From Candidatus Thorarchaeota archaeon (GTDB lineage: Archaea; Asgardarchaeota; Thorarchaeia; Thorarchaeales; Thorarchaeaceae), in NCBI GenBank assembly GCA_029858305.1, contig JAOUFI010000003.1, positions 38,662-102,661 on the forward strand: a stretch of 64,000 bases of DNA. The letters run 5' to 3'. Shown here in pieces: positions 44,965-53,216 of this stretch. Made by a program: the position numbers and the translations under genes. The notes beneath the pieces were generated by a model, which saw only the letters and a list, made by a program, of their open reading frames with translations, was not told the DNA's origin and did not search any database. Position 1 is the first letter of the stretch. Every line of letters begins with the position of its first letter.

Positions 44965-46599
44965 TTATCCTGTGTCAGTATTCGACCAGATAATCGACTC
45001 ATCCCAATTGATGGAAAACACAGACATCTCAGGCCCAGCGCAGATCACATTGTCGGATAATGTAATTCTGAATAGTTCGGTAATGGGAATGTTAAGAATA
45101 GATGCAACATAGATGAACCAATCTCTCCAAGAAGTGGTGTAGTTGCAGCCACGGTCTCTCAACCACTCAAATGTTTCATGGATAGTAAAGTTCCCGTGTG
45201 CAAGCTCAGGGGTAACAAGATGTGCCAAGTCGAACACCGTTCTGTTGCCAAAGTATCTAATAGCACCTGCATCGAAAATCGCAAACTTGGCATCAGGTGG
45301 AGTATTCTCGTAGATCCATTGACCAATTGTAACTTGCATTTCATTGATGTTCTTAACACTATTACCAAAGAAATCTGCTTGTCTTACGAACGCTGGTGTT
45401 GTCGGGACTAATATTATGAGAATGAGTATCGTAGCGGCAAGAGAATAGGATAGATCAATTTTAAGATTTGGAGGATTTTTCCAAAGCTGATCTATAAGCA
45501 CTCCCACGACAGTAACACTGATTATTGTCAGAAGGAAAATCAGAGGAGTCATGTAACGGGCATTATTGACAAGAACCGCATAAGGAATTGAAGTAAAATA
45601 AACAATCAACATCGTGATTAAGAAAATCCAAGCATATGATTTGCCTTTGAATATGAGGAGAATTCCACCAAATAGGCCTATAATCGTGAAAGGAAACTCT
45701 CTGAAAGTTGCGGCCCAAAACTCATTCCATATCGTTATGGAAGAGAGTGATATAGCGCCACTTTTTGCATAGAATGTATCGGAAAGTGGATAACCTGTCA
45801 CAGAGATACAGTGCATAATCCATGGAACTACTATGGCACAAGCTAAAAGAAGAGATGTTCCAAAACTAAGCAATCGTCTTAAATTTAGCTCATGTCCTTT
45901 CCATGTCGTTAGAAGACGGATGGGTAGTCCGACTATAAGAAAGAACACTCCTTCAGGACGAGTAAGAAAAAGCAAACCGCCTATTACACCCATAAAGAGA
46001 TCATATTTCCAACCGGGTTTGTCGGCATTGTAGATTCCTACAAGGATTAAGAGAATGAATAGTGGGCTCTCCATACCAGACAGCATTAACCATGCACCAC
46101 GGGGAGTCAGTACAAATCCGACTATCGATAAATGAGCGAAAAGATTGCTTTTGGTATAATCTCGTACTATGATACTGGCAAGGAATGCAGAGGCAATGAA
46201 AAGAATTGTGGAAATAAAGTAGACCTGTGAAATCAGAGATGTTGGCTCGGAGGATAGAAAAAACAATAGTGAAAGAAGTATTGCCCACAAAGGACTAGTG
46301 GCGCCTGTCGATGGATATCCAGGGGAATACTCCCATGGTCGACCTTCGTGGATGCTTCGAGCGTACTCAATATGGATCCACGAATCATCTAATGGAAATC
46401 CTGCATAAGTCCATCTGGCCATTGTTTGCAAGTAAAACAAACAGACTAACAAAACTGCAATTGTCGCTGAAATGAACAATCCGATACTTGTTTTCTTCCT
46501 ATTGAGAAGTTTACTGACGTATGATAAGAAATTTGAATAAGGCCTAGAGTCTATTTTTGTAGAACTTTTTTCCTCTAGAACCCCTCTTTCCAGAGACAC
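44965..46599 (-). CDS. GT-C fold membrane glycosyltransferase, paralogue 1
   Basis: The 544 residues have a polar N-tail of about 35 residues, some eleven hydrophobic helices and a soluble C-terminal domain. After helix 1 comes GFPLDDSWIHIEYARSI, with the double acidic motif typical of the first outer loop of GT-C enzymes that use polyprenyl-phosphate sugars. The C-terminal part contains WIYENTPPDAKFAIFDAGAI, found in ArnT/PMT-like relatives. Outer-face sugar transfer to lipids or proteins is likely. It is a clear paralogue of the enzyme at 47241-48839 (both have PWEYSPGYPSTG and IGQW(I/L)xENTPP), with a YbjN-like gene between. GTG start. Confidence 0.82.
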   Translation of the reverse strand: MSLERGVLEEKSSTKIDSRPYSNFLSYVSKLLNRKKTSIGLFISATIAVLLVCLFYLQTMARWTYAGFPLDDSWIHIEYARSIHEGRPWEYSPGYPSTGATSPLWAILLSLLFFLSSEPTSLISQVYFISTILFIASAFLASIIVRDYTKSNLFAHLSIVGFVLTPRGAWLMLSGMESPLFILLILVGIYNADKPGWKYDLFMGVIGGLLFLTRPEGVFFLIVGLPIRLLTTWKGHELNLRRLLSFGTSLLLACAIVVPWIMHCISVTGYPLSDTFYAKSGAISLSSITIWNEFWAATFREFPFTIIGLFGGILLIFKGKSYAWIFLITMLIVYFTSIPYAVLVNNARYMTPLIFLLTIISVTVVGVLIDQLWKNPPNLKIDLSYSLAATILILIILVPTTPAFVRQADFFGNSVKNINEMQVTIGQWIYENTPPDAKFAIFDAGAIRYFGNRTVFDLAHLVTPELAHGNFTIHETFEWLRDRGCNYTTSWRDWFIYVASILNIPITELFRITLSDNVICAGPEMSVFSINWDESIIWSNTDTG

Positions 46600-46715
46600 A
46601 ACGAAATACCTTCTTCACGATTTCTAATTATCAAATACTCAAATATTCCATATCATTCTAATCATGGAACAGTGGACAGATTAATACATACAAAAAGAAG
46701 CACTATTCTGAAGTA

Positions 46716-47225
46716 TCAACTGATTTTGTACTTTTTAGCAATCTCAATCCAAAACCTCTTCACTGCCCAAGGAACTGCAAGGAACTCTTCTCTGAAGGCG
46801 TCAAAATTCAAACCTTGAACCATCATCTCTTGAGAGGTGCCAATCATCCCTTTGCTCTCATTAAAATCAAAACACACCTCTGCATACTTCCTGTTTGCGC
46901 GGAGTAAATCAAGGAATGCATCCTTTCTTTTTTCCTCAGGAATTTTATCGATTGGGATCACATCAGTGTAGACCTGAATCCAACGCTCACCTAGCAAAAT
47001 CTTGATTGTATAACTGAACGATTTTCCATTATCTTTAGAATCGGGAGTGAATGTCTTTGCATCTTTTCTTTCACTGAAAATCAATTCAAAGATGCCTTCT
47101 TTATCATCCCAAGTATATTTCATATCTAAGAGGTCTAAATATTCTTCAATCTGTCTTCTAAGGTCGACCAAAGTCTTTACCACTGAATACAAATTCCTAG
47201 CCTTCGATTTAAGGGTTTGTGACAA
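46716..47225 (-). CDS. Small YbjN / secretion-chaperone-like protein
   Basis: The 169 residues have an N-terminal helical hairpin (ARNLYSVVKTLVDLRRQIEE), a strand-rich middle (FELIFSERKD, SFSYTIKILLGERWIQVYTD) and two helices, one including DAFLDLLRANRKYAEVCFDF. It resembles the 147-residue protein at 27785-28228 across this last part, so they are paralogues of a YbjN-like fold. It sits 15 bases after one GT-C glycosyltransferase and 116 before the other on the same strand, so it may assist or regulate them. No signal peptide or membrane helix is seen. The TTG start lacks a clear ribosome site. Confidence 0.55.
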   Translation of the reverse strand: MSQTLKSKARNLYSVVKTLVDLRRQIEEYLDLLDMKYTWDDKEGIFELIFSERKDAKTFTPDSKDNGKSFSYTIKILLGERWIQVYTDVIPIDKIPEEKRKDAFLDLLRANRKYAEVCFDFNESKGMIGTSQEMMVQGLNFDAFREEFLAVPWAVKRFWIEIAKKYKIS

Positions 47226-47240
47226 GATGAAAAAGGGATT

Positions 47241-48839
47241 CTAACTGAAACTAGTGTATTCCCAAAAGATATGATAGACAGACATCGAATCTCGACCACA
47301 GATGACATTCTCTTCGAGATGAACAGTGAATTCAATTTCGATGGAATTGTAGGGGAAGAATCGATAGTAGTATGAGAACAGTTCTGGGAAGAATACGATG
47401 TAATTGCATCCTTTGTCATGTAAATATTGTATCTTCTCAGTATCAGTCATGTTCCCATGTATTATATCAGGACTTACTAGACCAGCAAGATCAATCATTG
47501 TTCTATTTGAAAAAAATCTCAAAGCTCCAGCATCATGAGTGGCAAATATAGCATTGGGAGGTGTGTTTTCATTGAGCCATTGTCCAATCTCGACCTGCAT
47601 GTCGTTGATGTTTCCGGCAGCCTTTCCGTAGAATGTAGCTTGGTAGGAATAACTTGGAATCATGGGAACTATTATCAAAACAGCTATTACAAGAACACTT
47701 AGAGATTTCACTGATAATGTATCGGGCATCTCTAAAAATCCCAAGAAAACTACCCTGAACATGATTGCAATTGAGGCAATCGCAGCAATCAGAAAGAGAT
47801 CAAAAACGGGCAGTAGGTAGCGATTATTATTGATGAGAGAGGCATAGGGAGTGGATAGACGATATAGAACTGTAAGAGATGTAGGGATTAACCAAGCAAA
47901 TGGACGCCCTTTTACAATCAAGATTATACCAAGAAAAGCTGCAACAGGAAGAAAGGGCAGCTCTCGCACAAAATACGTCCAGAATATATCCCAGGCTTCA
48001 ATTTCTGTGGTTGTAGGACTATGAACTTTGGCATAGAAAGTATCAGGCAAGGGATAGCCGGTCACACTCAGGCAATGGAGGACCCATGGTAGAGCCACCA
48101 TCAATGCCATTGCACCTGAGAGCAGGAGAACACCAAATCTGACAAGTGTGACCTTTCGTTTAAGAGTAAGAATCACGAACCGGACGAGAATACAAAATAT
48201 AATGATAATACCCTCTGGCCTTGCGAGGAATGCAAGCCCAGCCAGAACACCAAGCATCAAGTCATACTTCATCTCATCCTTGTCAAGTACTGCAATAGAA
48301 AGAAGCAAGATAAAAACGAAAACTGGCGTTTCCATGCCTGAGAGCATCAACCAAGAATTTCTTGGTACCAATACAAATGCAACAGATGCTACAATTCCCC
48401 ATTCAATACTCTCCAAATAATTGGCAATGATTCGACCTGCAAGATACGTCGAAAAAATGTAAAAGATAGCTGAAATGATGTACACACCCCAGATGATACC
48501 AGATGGTTCTGAAGTAAACCAAAAAATACATGAAAGAATCACTGACCAAAGAGGGCTTGTTGAACCTGTACTCGGATAGCCAGGAGAATACTCCCAGGGT
48601 ATGCCCTCGTAGATTGTTCTTGCAAACTGAACATGAATCCATGAATCATCCAGTGTGAGACCAGGTGCTGCAATTGACAGCATTGTTAGTAGATAGTGTA
48701 AACAGGAAAGCGTGGTGACGACAGAAGCTGTGAGTGCCAGAATACAATCATTGCGATGTTGCCTAATATACATACGAAAGCGCGCCAGTGCATTGTCAAC
48801 CTCAGGTTGTTCCAAATCAGCCTGATTAATAGTGCCCAC
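47241..48839 (-). CDS. GT-C fold membrane glycosyltransferase, paralogue 2
   Basis: From GTG 48839 the protein has 532 residues: a polar tail, then helices and the outer-loop motif LTLDDSWIHVQFARTIYEG, with PWEYSPGYPSTGSTS following. The C-terminal soluble part has WLNENTPPNAIFATHDAGAL. It should transfer a sugar from a polyprenyl-phosphate donor on the outer face. The frame stays open to a GTG at 49001, but that would leave only 16 bases to the divergent nre gene, and the paralogue at 44965-46599 is best matched by a start near 48839. The exact start is uncertain. It is the first gene of a three-gene minus-strand unit. Confidence 0.8.
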   Translation of the reverse strand: MGTINQADLEQPEVDNALARFRMYIRQHRNDCILALTASVVTTLSCLHYLLTMLSIAAPGLTLDDSWIHVQFARTIYEGIPWEYSPGYPSTGSTSPLWSVILSCIFWFTSEPSGIIWGVYIISAIFYIFSTYLAGRIIANYLESIEWGIVASVAFVLVPRNSWLMLSGMETPVFVFILLLSIAVLDKDEMKYDLMLGVLAGLAFLARPEGIIIIFCILVRFVILTLKRKVTLVRFGVLLLSGAMALMVALPWVLHCLSVTGYPLPDTFYAKVHSPTTTEIEAWDIFWTYFVRELPFLPVAAFLGIILIVKGRPFAWLIPTSLTVLYRLSTPYASLINNNRYLLPVFDLFLIAAIASIAIMFRVVFLGFLEMPDTLSVKSLSVLVIAVLIIVPMIPSYSYQATFYGKAAGNINDMQVEIGQWLNENTPPNAIFATHDAGALRFFSNRTMIDLAGLVSPDIIHGNMTDTEKIQYLHDKGCNYIVFFPELFSYYYRFFPYNSIEIEFTVHLEENVICGRDSMSVYHIFWEYTSFS

Positions 48840-49017
48840 CAGCCTTAGATCTTCCAGTTTATTGACGGTTATATGAGTTTTCTCTGAAGTATATAGTTTC
48901 GGCCATCTCTCCCTGAGCCTCAATAGTACATTCAAAAGAAACGCTAAGCGAGAGAAGCAACTTAGGGTAGGAGCATATAGATAGGTTAGGTCCACCTTCA
49001 CCCGGGGGTATGGCTAG

Positions 49018-50178
49018 ATGGCTCTTGGTCAGGTTCATACAACGCAGACACAATTTGGACAGATAGACTCGAATCGGTTGGTCACAGCATTCACACCTCC
49101 TGGCTTGAGTGTTGAGGCTGCAAAATATCCTATTCTCATGGCAGGTGTGTTAGCATCCACAGAGCCTTCTGAATGGCTATCAATCTATGATCACCCAGAA
49201 TCATGGGGCGGATTGGATAGGGATGCTATACTTTCGATGAGAAAACGACTAATCCGGTTTACCGTTCCAATTGATGCAAGAGCTATGGAACCTTCCGACA
49301 GTGTCGAAACCCTGCAAACAATTGCTCTATCAGTCATTCCTATTGCGATTGATGCTAAAGTCACTAGCCTGCCCCCAAGAAATTTGCAAATTCTTGGTGG
49401 TCAACTTCCTACAGGACCCTCTGTTTATGTCAAATCTCTGGAGATTGTATCTGAGCCAGAGATTAGTAGAGTAGCTGAGAGAATATCTGAACAGGATATT
49501 CCTGCATCTGAAGCTGTATGGAAATTACTAGATTTTGAATACTCACTAGACCAAGTAGCACGTCTCATGTCTGTGGGATTACTAGGTCGACTGGATAGCA
49601 GGAGGTTTGTTCCTACACGCGGAGCCTACAAAGCTGTCATTGACGCGTTTATCAGTCGTAGTCTTATTGAACTTGCAGAGAAACCAATTACTACCTCTTA
49701 CCGTCTTAGCGCATCCGAGCTATACGACGAATGCTTCACCATCCTGTCACAACCAGGAGCACCTCAAGTCGACTACCTTCGAATTGAGCGAACTCAAAGT
49801 GGACTCGAACGTGGTGCAAGTATGGAAGGCGTGAAGAACCTCACTATGGACTCGAAAACCGCATTATTCGCAGATCATGCTAGATTCTCTGCGTATGAAA
49901 ATCTGATAAAACGTAAGGAGTCAGCTCATCTAACCATTTTCCATTTTGCTCGAACTGGCAATAATAATATTCTAGGTCCTTGGCCAGTCCGAGCTGGAGT
50001 AAAGGCTGCACTCGAATCAAACCAAGTGGAGCTAGATAATAGAGAAAATGCTCTTGCTGTTCTCAAATCACTTCTTGCGCCTGACATCTCAGTTTGGACT
50101 GAGGAACAACCACTTCTAGACAGTTATGGAGGTTCCTTTAGAATAATTGAGAATAGTTCTCCACGTATCAATTTCTAA
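49018..50178 (+). CDS. nre: Nre-family DNA repair protein (DUF650/DUF651)
   Basis: The 386 residues match the archaeal Nre pattern. TPPGLSVEAAKYPILMAGVL, IYDHPESWGGLDRDAI and SMRKRLIRF fit the N-terminal domain; VARLMSVGLLGRLDSRRFVP and TRGAYKAVIDAFISRSLI fit the middle block with the VPTR signature; LGPWPVRAGVKAALES fits the C-terminal LGxWxVR block. In haloarchaea NreA helps repair interstrand or UV-type damage and binds PCNA. The N-terminal zinc finger seen in many Nre proteins is absent here, and I see no obvious PCNA-binding motif at the C-terminus. GGGGGT precedes the ATG. It is divergent from the GT-C genes. Confidence 0.82.
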   Translation: MALGQVHTTQTQFGQIDSNRLVTAFTPPGLSVEAAKYPILMAGVLASTEPSEWLSIYDHPESWGGLDRDAILSMRKRLIRFTVPIDARAMEPSDSVETLQTIALSVIPIAIDAKVTSLPPRNLQILGGQLPTGPSVYVKSLEIVSEPEISRVAERISEQDIPASEAVWKLLDFEYSLDQVARLMSVGLLGRLDSRRFVPTRGAYKAVIDAFISRSLIELAEKPITTSYRLSASELYDECFTILSQPGAPQVDYLRIERTQSGLERGASMEGVKNLTMDSKTALFADHARFSAYENLIKRKESAHLTIFHFARTGNNNILGPWPVRAGVKAALESNQVELDNRENALAVLKSLLAPDISVWTEEQPLLDSYGGSFRIIENSSPRINF

Positions 50179-50191
50179 AAAAAGAAAGAAG

Positions 50192-50210
50192 GTGTAGGAT
50201 TATCCTACAC
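50192..50210. terminator. Bidirectional hairpin terminator
   Basis: GTGTAGGA-tta-TCCTACAC is a perfect 8-bp stem with a 3-base loop between convergent nre and the zinc-ribbon gene, overlapping the latter's stop. ACTCTCTTTT follows on the plus strand and CTTCTTTCTTTTTTT on the minus strand, so it can serve both. Confidence 0.7.
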
Positions 50211-51206
50211 ACTCTCTTTTGCTTCTTTTCTTGAAGCAGCCTTGTAAAGAAGAATTAGACCCAGAATGGAAAGCAAGCCACCTGATATTGCGCCTCCACC
50301 AACAAGAGAATCAGGACCTAAGCCTAGGCCAGATAGCATCGCTCTCAGTCCGAGAACGTCAAATGCTATCATAAACAGCACTATACCAAGAAGCAGCATG
50401 ATCAAACCAACACCAATTCCTCCTGCACGGAAGGACATAGAGCGAGGATACTGACTTTCTATGACATAACCTGTTGGTGCGGATACGGATGCTTTGTACT
50501 TCTTGTTACCGTATCGATAGGTTAACTCCCAAACAGGCACATGAATTAAGAAAGTCTCTCCAACATTGATGTCATCTTTCCTGGATTCAATCTTGCTGAT
50601 TTCCTGAAGAACAAGTTTCGTTTGCCTATCAATTGCAATCTGACGGGCTTGTGCTTTGGCTTGTTCTTCTGTCATGTTGCTGTGAAGGACCTTTCCATCG
50701 AACTCTTCTGCATGGGCATGACTAAAGAATTCTTTTGCTCGCGTCGGAATTGGAAAATTACGAATATCCTCATCGATCTCCTTTACACCAGCGATATTGA
50801 TCTCATGCCTCCGCGTGAATTGACCAGATTCTGGTTTCCAGAAGAAATTGATTCGTTTATACGCACCTCGACGTTGAGGCCATTCATCATGAAATGTTGC
50901 GTCTCTTCCCATTCCCTGATACTCTGTGTGAGCATCGACTCTACTAATCCAGAAGGGGTACCATATCTGTTCGTATTGAACGAAATTTGCAGTCGCTGGG
51001 AGATCCTCCGGAGCACCAAGCTGCTTAGAAACCCAATCTAGGAGTGTGGTTTGAGCCTCGCCTTGATCAAAATGAACCCGTATCATATAATGGTCCTTGA
51101 ACTTGACTCCGTCAGTTGTTTGAGCTGTCCCACAGTAAGGACAGACTAATAGAACATCACCAGGACCCGTGTTAAAGTCTGCATCGCAGAAATTACATCT
51201 CGCCAT
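50205..51206 (-). CDS. Zinc-ribbon protein with C-terminal membrane helices, paralogue A
   Basis: The 333 residues start with a zinc ribbon, CNFCDADF and CPYCGTAQ, followed by a beta-rich soluble domain (IWYPFWISRVDAHTEYQGMG, FLIHVPVWELTYRYGNKKYK) and two C-terminal hydrophobic helices near 265-325. It is similar in order and some sequence (TGPGDVLLVCPYCG against TGPDDVVITCTYCG) to the next upstream gene, so they arose by duplication. Function unknown. ATG 51206 has AAGGGG 8 bases upstream; GTG 51215, overlapping the upstream TGA, is the alternative. The pair is one transcript. Confidence 0.7.
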   Translation of the reverse strand: MARCNFCDADFNTGPGDVLLVCPYCGTAQTTDGVKFKDHYMIRVHFDQGEAQTTLLDWVSKQLGAPEDLPATANFVQYEQIWYPFWISRVDAHTEYQGMGRDATFHDEWPQRRGAYKRINFFWKPESGQFTRRHEINIAGVKEIDEDIRNFPIPTRAKEFFSHAHAEEFDGKVLHSNMTEEQAKAQARQIAIDRQTKLVLQEISKIESRKDDINVGETFLIHVPVWELTYRYGNKKYKASVSAPTGYVIESQYPRSMSFRAGGIGVGLIMLLLGIVLFMIAFDVLGLRAMLSGLGLGPDSLVGGGAISGGLLSILGLILLYKAASRKEAKESV

Positions 51207-51211
51207 TTTAA

Positions 51212-52246
51212 TCACCCCTTCTTTACACGCTGAGTCATAATCAACACCCTAAATCCAAGGATGGTCATTACTATGCCAACAATCGTTAGTAGCAATCCTA
51301 CCCCGAAAAACGTCATATCCATCTCAGGTGCAATGAATTGCGGGTAGAGAAATTCGCCTCCAACGCCTGAGAGAATAATGCCTATGAGACCAAGCAGTGT
51401 CCACATAATTCTCTGACCTTTTGTGATTGGTATCTCGCCAAGTACTACTCTACCAGAGTTGCCATCGATGGCAGCCTTGTATAGGTCCCCTTGGAACTTG
51501 TACCGTATCAGGGAGAATGGAGCCTGCAGATATGTTGTGCCTCTCACACTGCTAGTTGTACGACAGTCAAAAAGCTCTGTTAGTCCACTAGCAGCTTGAG
51601 CGCGATGGTTATCCGCGACTCGACCATGAATGGCCTTTTCATACTCCTCTTGCCCAATCTCAGCGTTCAGCATTATTGGATCAAGATCCTTAATCTTCTC
51701 AAAGTTATATGGAACTGTTTTCTCGAGCTTAATTGTATCCAAGTATTCACCAAGTCCGTAGAAACGAGCTCCTTTTCGCGCAAGCAAACGCTCATCAGTG
51801 TCGGTATGAAGTTCAGATTGAACTGGCACATACCCTGTCTCGTAGTCGGTGTATGTCTCAGTTCTTGTCTTACCATCGGAGTCTCTAACAGTCCGAGTCT
51901 TTTGAACGGGAACTTGCACGGTCTTATACCCCTTGTAGTATGAGTCTGCCTTAACTTTGGCAGTCCACACTGGCACGTAGATTAATCGGTTCTCGACTAT
52001 CTTTGCGTTCTTGACCAAGGATTTGTTCATACCCTTGTTTTTATCAAGAAACTCTTGGAATCCCTGTATTCGCTCATCTGCGCCTACTGCGGCTTCCATC
52101 AAGTGATCACCAATTGCTTTTCCTTCGATAGTGCTAGTACCTCCACAATAGGTACAAGTGATAACAACATCGTCAGGTCCCGTTTTCACATTTCCATTAC
52201 AGACAGGACACTTGAACATGTCCGCTGATTCTGCTTCAGAACCCAT
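51212..52246 (-). CDS. Zinc-ribbon protein with C-terminal membrane helices, paralogue B
   Basis: From ATG 52246 the protein has 344 residues: zinc ribbon FKCPVCNGNV and CTYCGGTS, a helical stretch (ERIQGFQEFLDKNKGMNKSL), a soluble domain with LIYVPVWTAKVKADSYYKGY, and two C-terminal helices near 280-335. A tandem Thr/Val/Arg-rich loop (VQVPVQKTRTVRDSDGKTRT) is unusual. It is paralogous to the gene downstream, which begins at or near its stop. The VPVW block is shared by both and may mark the core domain. CGGAGAG lies 7 bases before the ATG. Function unknown; the ribbon presumably faces the cytosol. Confidence 0.7.
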   Translation of the reverse strand: MGSEAESADMFKCPVCNGNVKTGPDDVVITCTYCGGTSTIEGKAIGDHLMEAAVGADERIQGFQEFLDKNKGMNKSLVKNAKIVENRLIYVPVWTAKVKADSYYKGYKTVQVPVQKTRTVRDSDGKTRTETYTDYETGYVPVQSELHTDTDERLLARKGARFYGLGEYLDTIKLEKTVPYNFEKIKDLDPIMLNAEIGQEEYEKAIHGRVADNHRAQAASGLTELFDCRTTSSVRGTTYLQAPFSLIRYKFQGDLYKAAIDGNSGRVVLGEIPITKGQRIMWTLLGLIGIILSGVGGEFLYPQFIAPEMDMTFFGVGLLLTIVGIVMTILGFRVLIMTQRVKKG

Positions 52247-52346
52247 TATCAAACTCTCCGAGTCTGTGTCTGAAGCAAGAATACGGGAGAATTCTATTTA
52301 GGGTTATGGTGCTTAACTGTCAGCACGATTTCTCTGCGTGTTGTGT

Positions 52347-53099
52347 CTATAACCATTCAGAGGGTGCAATCTCGCCAATCTCATCGTCAATTACGACTAC
52401 TTGATCCTGTCCAAATAGACGTGCAATAAGAATAATTTGCACTAGACTGATGAATATAGATGGAATTCTGAGAAGAATTATTGAAAACATGGAATCAACA
52501 GGAAAGAGAAATTGTACTAGATACACGATGAGATAATTATAGATTAGATTCGCGAATGTCAATAATATGATGTTTTTCAATAAGTTTCGATCGTTAACAG
52601 TATCATTAATTGTCCAAATAATCCAAGTCAAAACAAGAGCGATTGTAGTTGATGTTACTGCGGTGAGCACTTGATATATCCCAATGTATTCAAATCCGAG
52701 ATAGAACAAGAACGACAGAGAAATCATAGGCGCAACCTGCGAGATAAAGACGTAGGGTAGCGCTAGCTTACTCATGTTGCTTCTCAGAAGAGCATAGTAT
52801 CCAATGGTAACAAGGATAGATATGCCCAACGAAATAGAGCTCAGAATGTTCGAGAAATATGCATATGCAAGGAAATCAATCGGGCCTTCTAAGAGATAGA
52901 AGTAGAATGTCACCGAATTTGAAATGAGTATCATGACAAATGTACCAACACAACCCATCTGCCCAATCTTTAGAGATAGGCGTAGAAATGATTCCTCCTC
53001 AGCAATTAATTTTGGATTGATATGTTCTCCCCACAATTTTGAATCCCCAAGACACGATGCTCCGCCTTTTAGAAGCCCTTCTCTCCAAGATAAGGGCAC
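52347..53099 (-). CDS. Polytopic membrane protein of unknown function
   Basis: The 250 residues have an N-terminal polar part of about 45 residues, six or seven hydrophobic helices and a short acidic C-tail (VVVIDDEIGEIAPSEWL). No family is recognised. The start is uncertain: GTG 53099 gives the full frame, while TTG 53036 with GGGG upstream would remove 21 residues. It lies 117 bases downstream of trpS on the same strand and upstream of nothing obvious. Confidence that it is a real gene rests on length and helix pattern. Confidence 0.55.
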   Translation of the reverse strand: MPLSWREGLLKGGASCLGDSKLWGEHINPKLIAEEESFLRLSLKIGQMGCVGTFVMILISNSVTFYFYLLEGPIDFLAYAYFSNILSSISLGISILVTIGYYALLRSNMSKLALPYVFISQVAPMISLSFLFYLGFEYIGIYQVLTAVTSTTIALVLTWIIWTINDTVNDRNLLKNIILLTFANLIYNYLIVYLVQFLFPVDSMFSIILLRIPSIFISLVQIILIARLFGQDQVVVIDDEIGEIAPSEWL

Positions 53100-53216
53100 C
53101 GATGCAAGTAGGTCAATTTCAGATCATGACGAGAATAATTCGTATTGAATTTGCAAATTACTCATTCTCTCGCAACTCATTGATATTCATCGGATATTGT
53201 GAAATGCAGTCTGATG

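Noticed and set aside
48840..49001. N-terminal 54 codons of the longer GT-C frame as coding
   Set aside because: They would leave 16 bases between divergent genes, lack similarity to the paralogue and contain no clear ribosome site; the start near 48839 fits better.
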